64,000 nt of DNA. Origin: Palleronia abyssalis. Lineage in GTDB: Bacteria; Pseudomonadota; Alphaproteobacteria; Rhodobacterales; Rhodobacteraceae. The stretch covers positions 248,001-312,000 of the forward strand of contig NZ_ONZF01000002.1 of NCBI RefSeq assembly GCF_900302445.1, given 5' to 3'. The position numbers were made by a program, and so were the translations under genes. Below are positions 1 through 9,181 of the stretch, in pieces (within the stretch, counting starts at the first letter, position 1; every line of letters starts with the position of its first letter). The notes beneath the pieces are model-generated. The model was not told where the DNA came from. It searched no databases and saw only the letters and a list, made by a program, of their open reading frames with translations.

Positions 1-2762
1 AGTACCGCATCCGGATCCAGCGTCTCGTCCCCGGGCTCACGTAGGGTATGCTGCGTTTCCTTCGGGGTGCTGCCAAGCCCGATATGGCTAACGCGGGCGA
101 CTTCGGCGGGCTCGACCCCCTCGAACGCGCCGGCCTCGGCCATCACCGCCTCGAGCATCAGTTGCTTGTCGAAGTAGAGAAGCTGGTCTTTCGATGGCAG
201 GGCACCGGTCTTGTAGTCGATCACCACCAGCCGACCGTCGGGCAATCTGTCGATCCGGTCGGCGGTGCCCGTCAGGGTGAAACCGGAGCCCGGAACCTCG
301 AACCGGCCGCCCTTTTCTGGCTCCAATGGGACGGCCTGGGCCTGGCGCTGCCGTTCGCCCTCCAGAAACCAGTCGGCGAAGCCGTCCACGTGGGCCAACC
401 ACGCCAGTCGCGCACTTTGCCACGGCACAAGGGCCAAAACTTCGTCCGCAATGCGCAAAAGCGCCGGCCGCGCTTCGGGGCTTGCGGGGTCGTGCCCTTC
501 GCGAAGCCAGCGCTCCAGGATCTCATGCAGCGCGGTGCCCCGCAGAAGCGCGTCCGGTTCGGGCCGCAGCGGGGCAAGGCGCGACAGGCTCAGAACCTTG
601 CCCGCATAGATCGCATAAGGATCGCGGACCAGCGTCTGGATTTGCGTGACAGACAACCGGTTCGGGCGCGCCTCGACCGGTGGGCGGGGCGAGGGGCGGC
701 GGGCAGGCTCGGCCAGGATCACGCGATCCGCGGCCAATCGGGCCTGATGCAGCCACCGGTCGCCGCGGGCGCGCATGGCGGCCAGCGCGTCGGGGCCGCC
801 GGTGTCGGACAACCCGCCCAGAAGGTTCGTCAGTCGGTTCAGCCAGCGCGACATGACAGTCTCGGCCTCGGCATCGCGGCGGGCGCGGCTGAACACGACC
901 TCGGGTGCGCAGGCCGCCTGTTGGAAGTCATGCGCGGCCAGCCCGATCCGCCGTTCGGGCAGCAGAAGGCCCAGCCGGTGCCGCATTTCCCGGTTCAGCC
1001 ACGGATCCGGGGCGGGGGGCTCGGGCCACGTTCCTTCGGACAGGCCGGCGAGTATCACCAGATCGGCCCCCTGAACCCGGGCTTCCAGCGTTCCCCAGAT
1101 CATCACGTCAGGCCGGGCGGTGTCGGGGCGGCGGACTTCCCCGGCGGTCAGGATTGTTTCGACCAGGGCGCTGTATTCGGGGGGAGAGATGGCATCGCCG
1201 AACGCGGCCTCGGCCAGAAGCCCGTCCATCGCCAGTTTGGCCGAGCGCCCGGGTGCTTCCTCCCACAGCGCGGGGGCAAAGGCCTCGGTCGCTTTTATGT
1301 GGTGGCCGGCCATGTCGTCCAGCGGGCCATGGCCGATGGCGGCAAGCCTGTCGATGAGGTCCCCGGCCCATGCGGCCCACTCCGTTGCCCCATCGTCCTT
1401 GGTCTGCCCCTCGGCCCATGCCGCAAGAACTGTGCTGCCAACTTCGGGCGTGCCGTTCTTGCGCAGCCAAAGGTCCAGACGTCTTGCGCGCAGAAGATGC
1501 ATGTTCCGGTCCCCTTCGGGCGCGACAAGCGGATGTTTCAGCAGCGCAAGCACATCCTCGGGGCCGGGCAACGCACCGACCAGCGCCGCCGTCTGGCGCA
1601 GAAGCCGTCCCGGCGCGGTCAGGTGCAGCGGCAGGCCCGCGCTGTCATCCGCCTCGATCCCCCAGCGGTCAAGCGCGGCCTGCACGCGCCGGGTCAGCAT
1701 CCGGTCGGGAGAGATCAGCGCAGCGCGCTTGCCGCCGTCGATGGCGCGTCGCAGGCACAGGGCGATGGCGGCCGCTTCCTCGACCGGATCGGCGGCCTCG
1801 ATCAGGGACAAGCCGTCGGTCGCCCGGTGCATGTCGCCAAGCGACGGCCCGTCCCGCATCCACTGGTCGGTCACGGGCGCGGGGCGCAACGCCATGGACA
1901 GAAGCGCGGCGCGTTCCGGGACCGGGGCGCAGCCGGTCCACGTGGGCAAGTCGGCGGGATCGAGGTCCAGCGCCCGGGCGATCTTGGCGAAACGGTATTG
2001 CGGGTGATCCTCGGATGCGCGGTCGTCCTCCATCCGGTCCCACACGTCGCGGGGCATGTGGGGATCGACGCCCGGCAGGATCACGGCCCCCTGCGGCAGT
2101 CGCGCCACCGCCTGCATTAGAAGGGCCACCGGACCGCGCGACCCTGTCGAGCCCGCGACGATCACCGGATGATCGGGAGGTGTATGGAACCACGGCTCCG
2201 CCAACGTCTCGGCAGCGGCGCGCAAGCGGGCTTCGGCGCTAGGCATGGTATCCGTTCCGATGACGTTGGAAGCGATGGTCAGGAACTTCAAGGCGCGCTG
2301 CCAATGGCCAGAGGCATCGCTGATGTCGAGGCCCTTCAGCGCTTCGACCGCCACGCCTTCGCCATGCATCTCGTCGAACAACGCGCCAAGGCTTTCGGCC
2401 AGGTCGAACAACGCACTTTTCGGGGCAAGGGACGGATCGGCCTCCAGAAGTCTGCGCACCAGTCCGGCCAGTTCCAGGGTCCGGCGCAGCGGCGGTTGCG
2501 CGGGGGGCAAGTCGGTTAATTCCGGGTCGGCGGCCAGTTGGGTCAGAAGCCGTATGCGAGGCAGAAGCCGCGGTGGGCCGTCTGCGAAAAGCTGTATCAA
2601 GCGTCGCCGCATCCTCGACGTGTTGACGAAGATTTCGACCCGGGCCCAGGCTTCGGGGGGCTGGCCTTCAAGTCTCTCGTTCAAACCCGCAATAAGCTCG
2701 GCCGGATAGTCGCAGCCCGGTGGCAGCGCGAAAACCCGCGGGGTCGGCTGCGCGTCAAACAC
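1..2762 (-). CDS. addB: AddB, double-strand break repair nuclease subunit (3' end beyond window)
   Basis: AddB pairs with AddA in the helicase-nuclease that processes double-strand DNA ends for recombination. The minus-strand frame is open from a GTG at 2762 to the window edge (about 920 codons), so the C-terminus is missing. A RecB-family nuclease core is visible as IDYKTG at about residues 848-853, with GTADRID shortly before it. The GTG start overlaps the end of the murU-like gene by 8 bp, making addB the distal gene of tsaE-amgK-murU-addB; addA is expected next but lies outside. Family assignment is firm; the start is inferred from the overlap. The long open frame on the opposite strand (48-2120) is a high-GC artefact. 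Confidence 0.9.
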   Translation of the reverse strand, partial: MFDAQPTPRVFALPPGCDYPAELIAGLNERLEGQPPEAWARVEIFVNTSRMRRRLIQLFADGPPRLLPRIRLLTQLAADPELTDLPPAQPPLRRTLELAGLVRRLLEADPSLAPKSALFDLAESLGALFDEMHGEGVAVEALKGLDISDASGHWQRALKFLTIASNVIGTDTMPSAEARLRAAAETLAEPWFHTPPDHPVIVAGSTGSRGPVALLMQAVARLPQGAVILPGVDPHMPRDVWDRMEDDRASEDHPQYRFAKIARALDLDPADLPTWTGCAPVPERAALLSMALRPAPVTDQWMRDGPSLGDMHRATDGLSLIEAADPVEEAAAIALCLRRAIDGGKRAALISPDRMLTRRVQAALDRWGIEADDSAGLPLHLTAPGRLLRQTAALVGALPGPEDVLALLKHPLVAPEGDRNMHLLRARRLDLWLRKNGTPEVGSTVLAAWAEGQTKDDGATEWAAWAGDLIDRLAAIGHGPLDDMAGHHIKATEAFAPALWEEAPGRSAKLAMDGLLAEAAFGDAISPPEYSALVETILTAGEVRRPDTARPDVMIWGTLEARVQGADLVILAGLSEGTWPEPPAPDPWLNREMRHRLGLLLPERRIGLAAHDFQQAACAPEVVFSRARRDAEAETVMSRWLNRLTNLLGGLSDTGGPDALAAMRARGDRWLHQARLAADRVILAEPARRPSPRPPVEARPNRLSVTQIQTLVRDPYAIYAGKVLSLSRLAPLRPEPDALLRGTALHEILERWLREGHDPASPEARPALLRIADEVLALVPWQSARLAWLAHVDGFADWFLEGERQRQAQAVPLEPEKGGRFEVPGSGFTLTGTADRIDRLPDGRLVVIDYKTGALPSKDQLLYFDKQLMLEAVMAEAGAFEGVEPAEVARVSHIGLGSTPKETQHTLREPGDETLDPDAV

Positions 2763-3429
2763 CCGAAAGCATCTTCTCGGCCAGGGCGATCCCGTCTGGA
2801 TGCCCCACATCGGCCCAGGTGCCGGGATGGATCACGCCATGCAATTTGCCTTGTTCGGCAAGGCGAAACCAGACCTTCGCCAGGGAGAAAACCTCGTCGG
2901 CTTCCTCCGTCAAGATATCGGCATTGATGATCTGCGCGCCGATATAAACCAGATCTCCCTTGCGGGTCAGTCGACCCCCCGCATCGACCGAGAAATCGCC
3001 GCCGCCCTTGCGTCCCTTCGCCCGGCTGAGCGGGACGCACAGAAGAAGGGCCGTCATCTCGGGCCGCCAAGCGTTCGCCAGTGTCAGAAGCGGATTGGGG
3101 CCTGTAAAGATCGAGTCCGGGTTCAGTGTGAACGTTTCGGATTGACCCAGAAGTAGGCGAGCGTGCCGCAAACCGCCCCCTGTGTCGAGTATCTGCTCGG
3201 TTTCGGGAGAGATCGTCACACCACGCGCGTGGAGGGTGGGGGTGATCACATGGTGCAGGTAGTGGGTGTTCGCGACGATGGGGGCGGCGCCGGCCGCTTC
3301 ACCCAAATCCACGGCGCGATCGATCATCGTCCGGCCCGCGACCTCGATCATCGGTTTGGGCCGATCCTGAATCAGCTTGCCCATGCGGGTGCCGAACCCG
3401 GCGGCGAAGATCATGAGCGGTCGGGTCAC
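2755..3429 (-). CDS. murU: Nucleotidyltransferase, MurU-like (N-acetylmuramate-1-phosphate uridylyltransferase)
   Basis: A 224-aa sugar-1-phosphate nucleotidyltransferase. The N-terminus has the family signature MIFAAGFGTRMG followed by RPKPMIEV, and TWADVGHPDG sits near the C-terminus. MurU makes UDP-MurNAc from MurNAc-1-phosphate in the cell-wall recycling route that bypasses de novo (fosfomycin-sensitive) synthesis. The GTG at 3429 is chosen because it forms a GTGA overlap with the stop of the upstream kinase; upstream in-frame codons would run into that gene. The immediate pairing with an AmgK-like kinase supports MurU over a generic NTP-transferase. Biochemical specificity is inferred. 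Confidence 0.8.
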   Translation of the reverse strand: MTRPLMIFAAGFGTRMGKLIQDRPKPMIEVAGRTMIDRAVDLGEAAGAAPIVANTHYLHHVITPTLHARGVTISPETEQILDTGGGLRHARLLLGQSETFTLNPDSIFTGPNPLLTLANAWRPEMTALLLCVPLSRAKGRKGGGDFSVDAGGRLTRKGDLVYIGAQIINADILTEEADEVFSLAKVWFRLAEQGKLHGVIHPGTWADVGHPDGIALAEKMLSGV

Positions 3430-4364
3430 GCGTAGGCCGGTTTCAGCAAGATGTCTTCGATCGGCGCGCGAAGCGGCTCGGCGATGGGGTGGGATAGGCA
3501 CCGTTTCATATGGGCGCGAACGCGCGGCATCATGGCCAGATATCCAGGCTTGCCGCGCGTGACCGCGAGCTTGGCGAAGATCCCCAGGATCCGGGTGTGC
3601 CGTTGCAGTGCTTGTAACGTGTAGGCCGCGCGGAACCGGGCAGGGTCGCGGCCGGTCGCGGCGCAGAAGCGTACGATCATGGCATCCTCTAGCGCCGGGT
3701 CGACGTCACGCCGGGCGTCCTGCAGCAGCGACGCAAGGTCGTAGGCCGGGTGCCCCGCCAGGGCGTCCTGAAAATCAAGAAGACCGACCCGCTGGTCGCC
3801 ACCGCGGCCCGGCAGCCAGATCAGGTTCTCGGCGTGGTAATCACGGTGCAGAAGGACAGCCGAGTCGTCCCAGGTATGATCCAGCAGGTCGCGAAGCACC
3901 GTCTCGATCCGGTGGCAGCCACCCTTGTCTTCTGGCGCGACGCAATGGTCCCAAGCGGGTGCCAGAAAGGCGGCCATCTTCGCGGGGCTATAGGTTTCGG
4001 CCCAGGCTGGGGCGGGGGACCGATGCAGTGACACCAGAAGGTCGGTCGCCGCCTCGTAAAGCGCACGTTCGTCGCCGCCCCGCTGGATGAGCGCGGCGAA
4101 CGTGTCGTCGCCCAGATCTTCGAGAAGGATCAGTCCCGCCACCTCATCGACGGCAAATATCCGCGGCGCGGTCAGTCCGATCGTCGCCAGATGCTGCTGC
4201 ACCCTCAGGAACGGTGCGACGGGCGTCGCATCCGAATCCATCAGGATGGCGCGGGCCGCGGGTTTGCGCAGCCGGGTATACCGCCGGGTCGAGGCGTCGC
4301 CCGCCAATGGTTCGCGCACGGCATCGGACCAACCGTGCCGATTCAGGAAATCGTCAAGCATCAA
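3426..4364 (-). CDS. amgK: Aminoglycoside phosphotransferase-fold kinase, AmgK-like
   Basis: A 312-aa APH/choline-kinase-fold protein. The catalytic loop HRDYHAEN (about 173-180) and metal-binding DFQD (about 197-200) are intact. AmgK phosphorylates the anomeric position of MurNAc/GlcNAc, handing the product to MurU. The start (ATG ATG at 4364/4361) overlaps the 3' end of tsaE by about 11 bp, and its stop overlaps the murU-like start by 4 bp, so translation is probably coupled. An aminoglycoside-resistance role is unlikely given the neighbours, but substrate is inferred from context. Confidence 0.8.
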   Translation of the reverse strand: MMLDDFLNRHGWSDAVREPLAGDASTRRYTRLRKPAARAILMDSDATPVAPFLRVQQHLATIGLTAPRIFAVDEVAGLILLEDLGDDTFAALIQRGGDERALYEAATDLLVSLHRSPAPAWAETYSPAKMAAFLAPAWDHCVAPEDKGGCHRIETVLRDLLDHTWDDSAVLLHRDYHAENLIWLPGRGGDQRVGLLDFQDALAGHPAYDLASLLQDARRDVDPALEDAMIVRFCAATGRDPARFRAAYTLQALQRHTRILGIFAKLAVTRGKPGYLAMMPRVRAHMKRCLSHPIAEPLRAPIEDILLKPAYA

Positions 4365-4827
4365 CTACCAGTCCTTCAAGCCTTGCGGGCCACCCCGATC
4401 CGTAAAGCTTGGCCCGTCTTCCGCCGCCCTCGGGCAGCAACTGGATATGCAGGGCGTTATCGGGGGTCGTGTCCAGCCGATCGGGCCATTCGATCAGACA
4501 GATCGCCGAGCCGATCGCCTCGTCTAGGCCCAATTCGACCAACTCGGACGGGTCGCCCAGCCGATAGAGATCGGCGTGCAGGATCTCGACCTCGCCCGCG
4601 CGATAGGTCTGGATCAGCGTGTAGGTGGGCGACGGAACGTCGTCGACGCGACCGAATGGCCGCTGCAGGGACTGGATTATCCGCCGGGACAAATGGCTTT
4701 TTCCAGCACCCAGATCCCCCGCCAGAAGCACGGTATCACCGGGGGTCAGCCGGGCAGCCAGCGTGGCAGCCAGGGCATCCGTGGCCTGGGGGTCGGGCAG
4801 GAAGATCGACAGATCGGTCATGCCCAA
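4354..4827 (-). CDS. tsaE: TsaE, ATPase for tRNA t6A37 biosynthesis
   Basis: A 157-aa protein (usual family length) with Walker A GDLGAGKS at about residues 37-44, then TYTLIQTY and the C-terminal IEWPDRL typical of TsaE. It works with TsaB, TsaC and TsaD to put threonylcarbamoyl on A37 of ANN-decoding tRNAs; tsaD lies about 10 kb away at 14502-15554. The start could be the first ATG (4827) or the third codon (4821). It heads the tsaE-amgK-murU-addB run, and the upstream PAS gene ends only 34 bp away. Confidence 0.93.
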   Translation of the reverse strand: MGMTDLSIFLPDPQATDALAATLAARLTPGDTVLLAGDLGAGKSHLSRRIIQSLQRPFGRVDDVPSPTYTLIQTYRAGEVEILHADLYRLGDPSELVELGLDEAIGSAICLIEWPDRLDTTPDNALHIQLLPEGGGRRAKLYGSGWPARLEGLVVDA

Positions 4828-4861
4828 AGGATGGCCCCGCAGCGCGGCGCCATCAAGCCGT

Positions 4862-6391
4862 TTACGCCTTCAACCGTTCTTCGATCAGCAAATGGGCGCG
4901 CGTCGGCATCAGTTTGCTGACTTCGGCCGCCCTGAGGGCGAAGCGGACCATCATCGATCCACCGGGCAAGGGGGCGGCCGAGATCGCGACACGCCGGCCG
5001 TCGTCAAGCCTCAGCTCGGTCTCGGGCGCGTGTCGGGTTCCCGAAAGGGTCTCGGTGATCCCGTCCAGCAGGCCCGGGTCGCACCGTTGCCGCCAATGCG
5101 ACACGGCGTCTTCAAGGGCGCCGTGTCCAATCCCGTCCTGGGTCCGGGTGCCCCACAGCCGGTCATAGGCCGTGTTGGTCATCGTCAAGGCACCTGCGCG
5201 ATCGAACACGGCAATGGCGTCCGGCAGGGCATCGATGACCGAATGGCTGGTCTCGATCTGGGCACGGAAGCTGCGGGTCAGGCTGATCTCGGCGCTGATA
5301 TCCTCCATCAGCAGAGCGAAGGCCCCGTCCGGCTGTGGTCGTCCGGTCACGCGATAGGTGCGGCCGTCCGGCAGATGCCAAAGCTCGGAATAGGTTCCGT
5401 TCTGGGCTGCTTTCTCGACCGTGGCGACACGATCCCGCCAAGAGGAGTAATCCCGCGGCTCGGGCATCATCTGGCGGGCGCGCAGGGCGTCGAGGAACGT
5501 TTCCAAGGTTGGTTGCCCCACGAGAAGGGGGACCGGCAGCGTCGTCAGGTCGGTCAATGCAGGGTTGAACACCGCCAGTCGACGCGTCCGGTCGAAGATC
5601 GCGAGGCCGATCGTCAGGTGGGCAAAGGTGCGCGACATCGTTCCCTTAAAGGACTGAAGCGCAACTTCTGCTTCGACGAGACCACTGACTGGCGTGGCCG
5701 CCGCAAGCATTCCTTGGCCGCTGGGCGCGAATGTCAGCTCGAACCAGTCGGCACCGATCTTGGTCCGGGACGTTCCGGGCGTGGTTTCAGCCATGTCCAT
5801 GATGTTTGTCAGGGGCCACGCCGGTTCGGAGCCTGACACCTGTCGAACAAGGTCAAGATACGCCGTGTTCGCCCAAGTGATATGGCCATAGGCATCCTGG
5901 CGCCACACAGGCTGGGGAAGGTCATCACCAAGCTTGCGCAACGCATCCAGTTCGGCTCGCGCCGCGTCGTGGCAAATCCGGTCGATCGCGATGCGACCAT
6001 GTCCGGCATGCGTCAGTTTCAATCGCATCCGGTCCCCGTCCGGGGAGATATCCAGCCGCGACACACCGTCGAGGCCGAGAAATACCCGGTTGCCGAGCTC
6101 CGACAGTTTGCGGTCCGCGCTTGCAAGATCGGGGAACGTTTCGGCCAGCCAGCGCAACAGGCGGTCGGTCGTCCAGCCTGCGTCCCCGAGCAGATCGAGG
6201 ATCATCCGTCCGGTCGTTGTCGCGTCGATGACATGCGCCCCGTCCACCAGGAACACCGTTTCTTCGCTTTGGTCGTCGATCAGGAGTTTTGCGCGCCCGA
6301 ACCGGATCAGGATCGCAAGAATGACCACCCCGGTCGCGACGGACATCATGGCAAAGGGAATGACTTGGGTCGGGTCGATGGTCATCGGCAA
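4862..6391 (-). CDS. Membrane-anchored multi-PAS protein without an output domain
   Basis: A 509-aa protein with one N-terminal membrane helix (about residues 8-27) and a long cytoplasmic part containing PAS-like modules: one around 165-195 (VWRQDAYGHITWANTAYLD), one around 255-350 (IGLAIFDRTRRLAVFNPAL) and one around 375-480 (LPDAIAVFDRAGALTMTN). No histidine-kinase H-box, ATPase, GGDEF or EAL signature follows; the protein ends after the last PAS. It resembles the N-terminal part of a PAS sensor kinase. It sits between regB and tsaE on the same strand. Its partner and ligand are unknown. Confidence 0.75.
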   Translation of the reverse strand: MPMTIDPTQVIPFAMMSVATGVVILAILIRFGRAKLLIDDQSEETVFLVDGAHVIDATTTGRMILDLLGDAGWTTDRLLRWLAETFPDLASADRKLSELGNRVFLGLDGVSRLDISPDGDRMRLKLTHAGHGRIAIDRICHDAARAELDALRKLGDDLPQPVWRQDAYGHITWANTAYLDLVRQVSGSEPAWPLTNIMDMAETTPGTSRTKIGADWFELTFAPSGQGMLAAATPVSGLVEAEVALQSFKGTMSRTFAHLTIGLAIFDRTRRLAVFNPALTDLTTLPVPLLVGQPTLETFLDALRARQMMPEPRDYSSWRDRVATVEKAAQNGTYSELWHLPDGRTYRVTGRPQPDGAFALLMEDISAEISLTRSFRAQIETSHSVIDALPDAIAVFDRAGALTMTNTAYDRLWGTRTQDGIGHGALEDAVSHWRQRCDPGLLDGITETLSGTRHAPETELRLDDGRRVAISAAPLPGGSMMVRFALRAAEVSKLMPTRAHLLIEERLKA

Positions 6392-6430
6392 ACTCGCTTT
6401 CAGGCGATTCCTTCAATGACTTTCGCGTAA

Positions 6431-6456
6431 CCGGGGTTAAAAGCGCCTTAACCCGG
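6431..6456 (-). terminator. Hairpin downstream of regB, possible terminator
   Basis: Arms CCGGGGTTAA (6431-6440) and TTAACCCGG (6448-6456) pair over nine bases with one bulged G and a 7-nt loop, just past the regB stop. There is no clear T-run after it on the minus strand, so it may only stabilise the transcript or slow polymerase before the PAS gene. Confidence 0.35.
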
Positions 6457-6462
6457 AACAAT

Positions 6463-7851
6463 TTAGCTGAAAGGCATATTTTTGGGCAGGGCCGGGCGGT
6501 CCGCCGAAACGGCGATGTCCTCTCGTTTCCAGGTCAGCTGAACGACTGCCCCGGGATCCTGGCCGTCGCGTGCGGGACCGTTGGCGAAGACGATCTCGGC
6601 GTGGGACCGTTCCAGCAGGGTCTTCGCGATGAACAGGCCCAACCCCATACCTTCGTAGGATTTGCGGTTCGAGATGTCGTCGTTCGAGGTGCGATGGCGC
6701 AGGAACGGCTCGCCCAGGTACGGCAAGGTATCGGCCCGGAACCCCGGCCCGTCATCGCTGATGCGTATGCTCACGCGGTCCTCGCTCCAGCGCAGCTCGA
6801 TCAGGACTCGGGTGCGGGCAAAATCTACCGCGTTCTGAACCAGGTTGCGCATCCCGTGGATGACCTCGGGGCGGCGTTCGACGCTTGGCTGACGGGTACT
6901 GCCCCCGTCGACGTGCCGGGCATCGATATCGACCTGAATGCCACGCGCGCTGTGGGGTTCGGCGGCTTCTTCAATGACGGTGACGAGGGGGGCGATGCGG
7001 ATATGTTCGTCATCTTTCCCGGCGCGCCCCATCTCGCGCAGGATGATGCGACACCGTTCCGCCTGATCGCGGATCAATTGCGCGTCGGCCCGCAGATCGT
7101 CGTCCGACGCTTCGTCCACCAGTTCGCCTGCAACAAGGGCAATAGTTGCCAGGGGCGATCCCAGTTCGTGGGCGGCCGCCGCGACCACACCGCCAAGGTC
7201 GGTCAGCTTCTGTTCGCGCGACAGCGCCATCTGGGTGGCGGCCAGCGCCTCGCCCATCGTCATCAGCTCGGACGCGACGCGGTGGGCATAGCTGGCCTGG
7301 AACGCGATCCCGATGACGATGGCGACCCAGAACCCGGCCACGAAGACCGGTGGCTGGCGCAGGATCTCGCCCTCCATCGTGACCAGGGGAAGATGCACGA
7401 ACAGCAGAACGGTCGTAAGAAGAACGGCGACCCCGCACACGATCAGGGTCGGTCGCGCAGACAGGGCAAGTGCCGCGATCGCGACCTGTGCCAGCACCAG
7501 AAGGGCGAACGGGTTGTGAAGCCCCCCGGTCAGGGCCAGCAACGTGGACAGTTGCACCATGTCGAAGATCAGCGTTCCCGCCAGTTCGGTCTCGCTCAAC
7601 CGCTTGGCATGGGGATAGACCAGCGTCGCCATCAGGTTGGTGATGATCGCCGCCCCGATGGCCGCCCAGATCAGCCCGGTCTCGAGCCGCAGGTTGAAGG
7701 CCTCCTTCGCCACGATCAGCGCGGCGATCTGTCCCGAGATCGCGATCCAGCGCAGGAAAACCAGCGTTTGCAGGCGCACCCAGTCCGATCGCCGGGCGAA
7801 CGCGCGCCGGGATTCCGTCTGAGTCTTTTGGGGGCCATCTGTCTGCGTCAT
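6463..7851 (-). CDS. regB: RegB/PrrB redox-sensing histidine kinase
   Basis: A 462-aa membrane kinase that phosphorylates RegA when the electron-transport chain is reduced. Six membrane helices fill the N-terminal half. The ubiquinone-sensing motif GGLHNPF is at about 109-115, the phospho-accepting His at about 228 (AAAAHELGSPLAT), and the redox-active cysteine at about 267 (QAERCRIIL), matching Cys265 of R. capsulatus RegB. ATP-binding boxes DDGPGF and GMGLGLFIAK follow. The ATG at 7851 is preferred over an upstream in-frame ATG at 7917, which would overlap the divergent senC start. It is divergent from senC with a shared 64-bp spacer. Confidence 0.95.
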   Translation of the reverse strand: MTQTDGPQKTQTESRRAFARRSDWVRLQTLVFLRWIAISGQIAALIVAKEAFNLRLETGLIWAAIGAAIITNLMATLVYPHAKRLSETELAGTLIFDMVQLSTLLALTGGLHNPFALLVLAQVAIAALALSARPTLIVCGVAVLLTTVLLFVHLPLVTMEGEILRQPPVFVAGFWVAIVIGIAFQASYAHRVASELMTMGEALAATQMALSREQKLTDLGGVVAAAAHELGSPLATIALVAGELVDEASDDDLRADAQLIRDQAERCRIILREMGRAGKDDEHIRIAPLVTVIEEAAEPHSARGIQVDIDARHVDGGSTRQPSVERRPEVIHGMRNLVQNAVDFARTRVLIELRWSEDRVSIRISDDGPGFRADTLPYLGEPFLRHRTSNDDISNRKSYEGMGLGLFIAKTLLERSHAEIVFANGPARDGQDPGAVVQLTWKREDIAVSADRPALPKNMPFS

Positions 7852-7915
7852 GAAGTAAGGTTGTAGTAGCAGCCGCAACCGACGATCAATGCGGCGAAAT
7901 TGATCGGAGCGTTCC

Positions 7916-8554
7916 ATGACCCGCCTTTACGCAATCCTCGCCTCGGTCGCCGTGCTGGCCCTGATCGGCGGAACCGCTTTCTTCACCTTGTTGGGCCGCA
8001 GCGACGATCCGTTCGCGCCGTGCCGCGACGGGGCCGTGGCAGGGGCGGCCGCGATCGGCGGCCCGTTCGAACTGGTCTCCGAAACGGGTGAAACCGTAAC
8101 CGAAGCCGAGGTTCTGGACCGGCCTGCGCTGGTCTATTTCGGGTACACCTTCTGCCCTGACGTCTGCCCTTTCGACGCCGCGCGCAACGCCGAGGCGGTC
8201 GATCTACTGGCCGAGGACGGGTTCGACGTACGGCCCGTCTTCATCTCGGTCGATCCTGAGCGGGACACTCCCGCGGTCCTGGCCGAATTCACCGACTACA
8301 TGCATCCCGATATGGTGGGCCTGACCGGATCGCCCGAGCAGGTGCGCGCCGCCACGCAGGCCTATCGCGTCTATTTCTCGCGCCGGGGTGAGGATCCCGA
8401 GACCTATTTGATGGATCACTCGGTCTTCACGTATCTGATGCTGCCCGAGGAAGGGTTCATTGACATCTTTCGCGGCGCGCCCGGCGCTGCGGGATCGGGT
8501 GTGACGGCCCAAGAGGTCGCCGAGAGGACGTCGTGCTACCTGCGTCAAGTGTGA
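7916..8554 (+). CDS. senC: SenC/PrrC, Sco1-family copper chaperone
   Basis: A 212-aa SCO-family protein that delivers copper to cytochrome c oxidase at the outer face of the inner membrane. An N-terminal membrane anchor (about residues 4-26) precedes a thioredoxin fold with the copper ligands CPDVC (Cys80, Cys84) and His168 in LMDHSVF. In Rhodobacter, senC/prrC lies between the RegB and RegA genes, as here, and influences signalling. The start overlaps the regB leader region; regA follows after 72 bp. Confidence 0.94.
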   Translation: MTRLYAILASVAVLALIGGTAFFTLLGRSDDPFAPCRDGAVAGAAAIGGPFELVSETGETVTEAEVLDRPALVYFGYTFCPDVCPFDAARNAEAVDLLAEDGFDVRPVFISVDPERDTPAVLAEFTDYMHPDMVGLTGSPEQVRAATQAYRVYFSRRGEDPETYLMDHSVFTYLMLPEEGFIDIFRGAPGAAGSGVTAQEVAERTSCYLRQV

Positions 8555-8626
8555 CCACCTGTTTCGATTGACCTATTCAGCGTGACCCCTACGTCAGAGA
8601 TCAACTGCAAGTAACGGTAGGCTTCG

Positions 8627-9181
8627 ATGGAAACGACCGAAGAGCTCGACCTTGGAAGCGATCCCTCGCTGTTGATCGTCGACGATGACGACGCTTTCCT
8701 GAAGCGCCTCGCGCGCGCTATGGAGAAGCGCGGGTTCGCCGTGGAAACCGCCGAAAGCGTGGCGGCCGGGCGTGCGCGTGCTAGCCATGCGCCCCCCGCC
8801 TACGCGGTCGTGGACCTTCGTCTGGGGGATGGCAACGGCCTGGACGTGGTCGAACTGATCCGGGCCAAGCGCGAGGATGCCCGGATCGTCGTCCTGACCG
8901 GTTACGGCGCCATCGCCACGGCAGTCGCAGCGGTGAAAATCGGGGCGACCGACTATCTGTCCAAACCGGCGGATGCGAACCAGATCACTGCGGCGCTTCT
9001 GGCAAAGACCGAGGATTTGCCGCCCCCGCCCGAGAATCCCATGTCCGCGGATCGCGTGCGGTGGGAGCATATTCAACGGATCTACGAGCAGTGCGACCGC
9101 AACGTGTCCGAGACGGCGCGTCGCCTGTCGATGCATCGCCGTACCCTTCAGCGCATTCTGGCCAAGCGCAGCCCGCGCTAA
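8627..9181 (+). CDS. regA: RegA/PrrA response regulator
   Basis: A 184-aa two-domain regulator. The receiver domain carries the acidic pocket VDDDD (18-22), phospho-acceptor Asp63 (VVDLRLGDGNG) and Lys113 (YLSKP). A four-proline linker (about 132-135) leads to a Fis-type helix-turn-helix (about 155-180, ETARRLSMHRRTLQRIL). RegA is the global redox regulator of respiration, carbon and nitrogen fixation and, in phototrophs, photosynthesis. The stop overlaps the convergent LysR gene by 4 bp (CTAA). The hvrA gene that follows regA in R. capsulatus is absent here. Confidence 0.96.
   Translation: METTEELDLGSDPSLLIVDDDDAFLKRLARAMEKRGFAVETAESVAAGRARASHAPPAYAVVDLRLGDGNGLDVVELIRAKREDARIVVLTGYGAIATAVAAVKIGATDYLSKPADANQITAALLAKTEDLPPPPENPMSADRVRWEHIQRIYEQCDRNVSETARRLSMHRRTLQRILAKRSPR

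Noticed and set aside
48-2120. Long plus-strand open frame of about 690 codons
   Set aside because: It is antisense to addB, whose motifs are clear on the minus strand; the translation is low-complexity and Arg/Gly/Pro-rich, as expected for a high-GC shadow.
3426-4364. Aminoglycoside resistance kinase
   Set aside because: APH fold is shared, but the overlapping murU-like gene points to sugar kinase AmgK.
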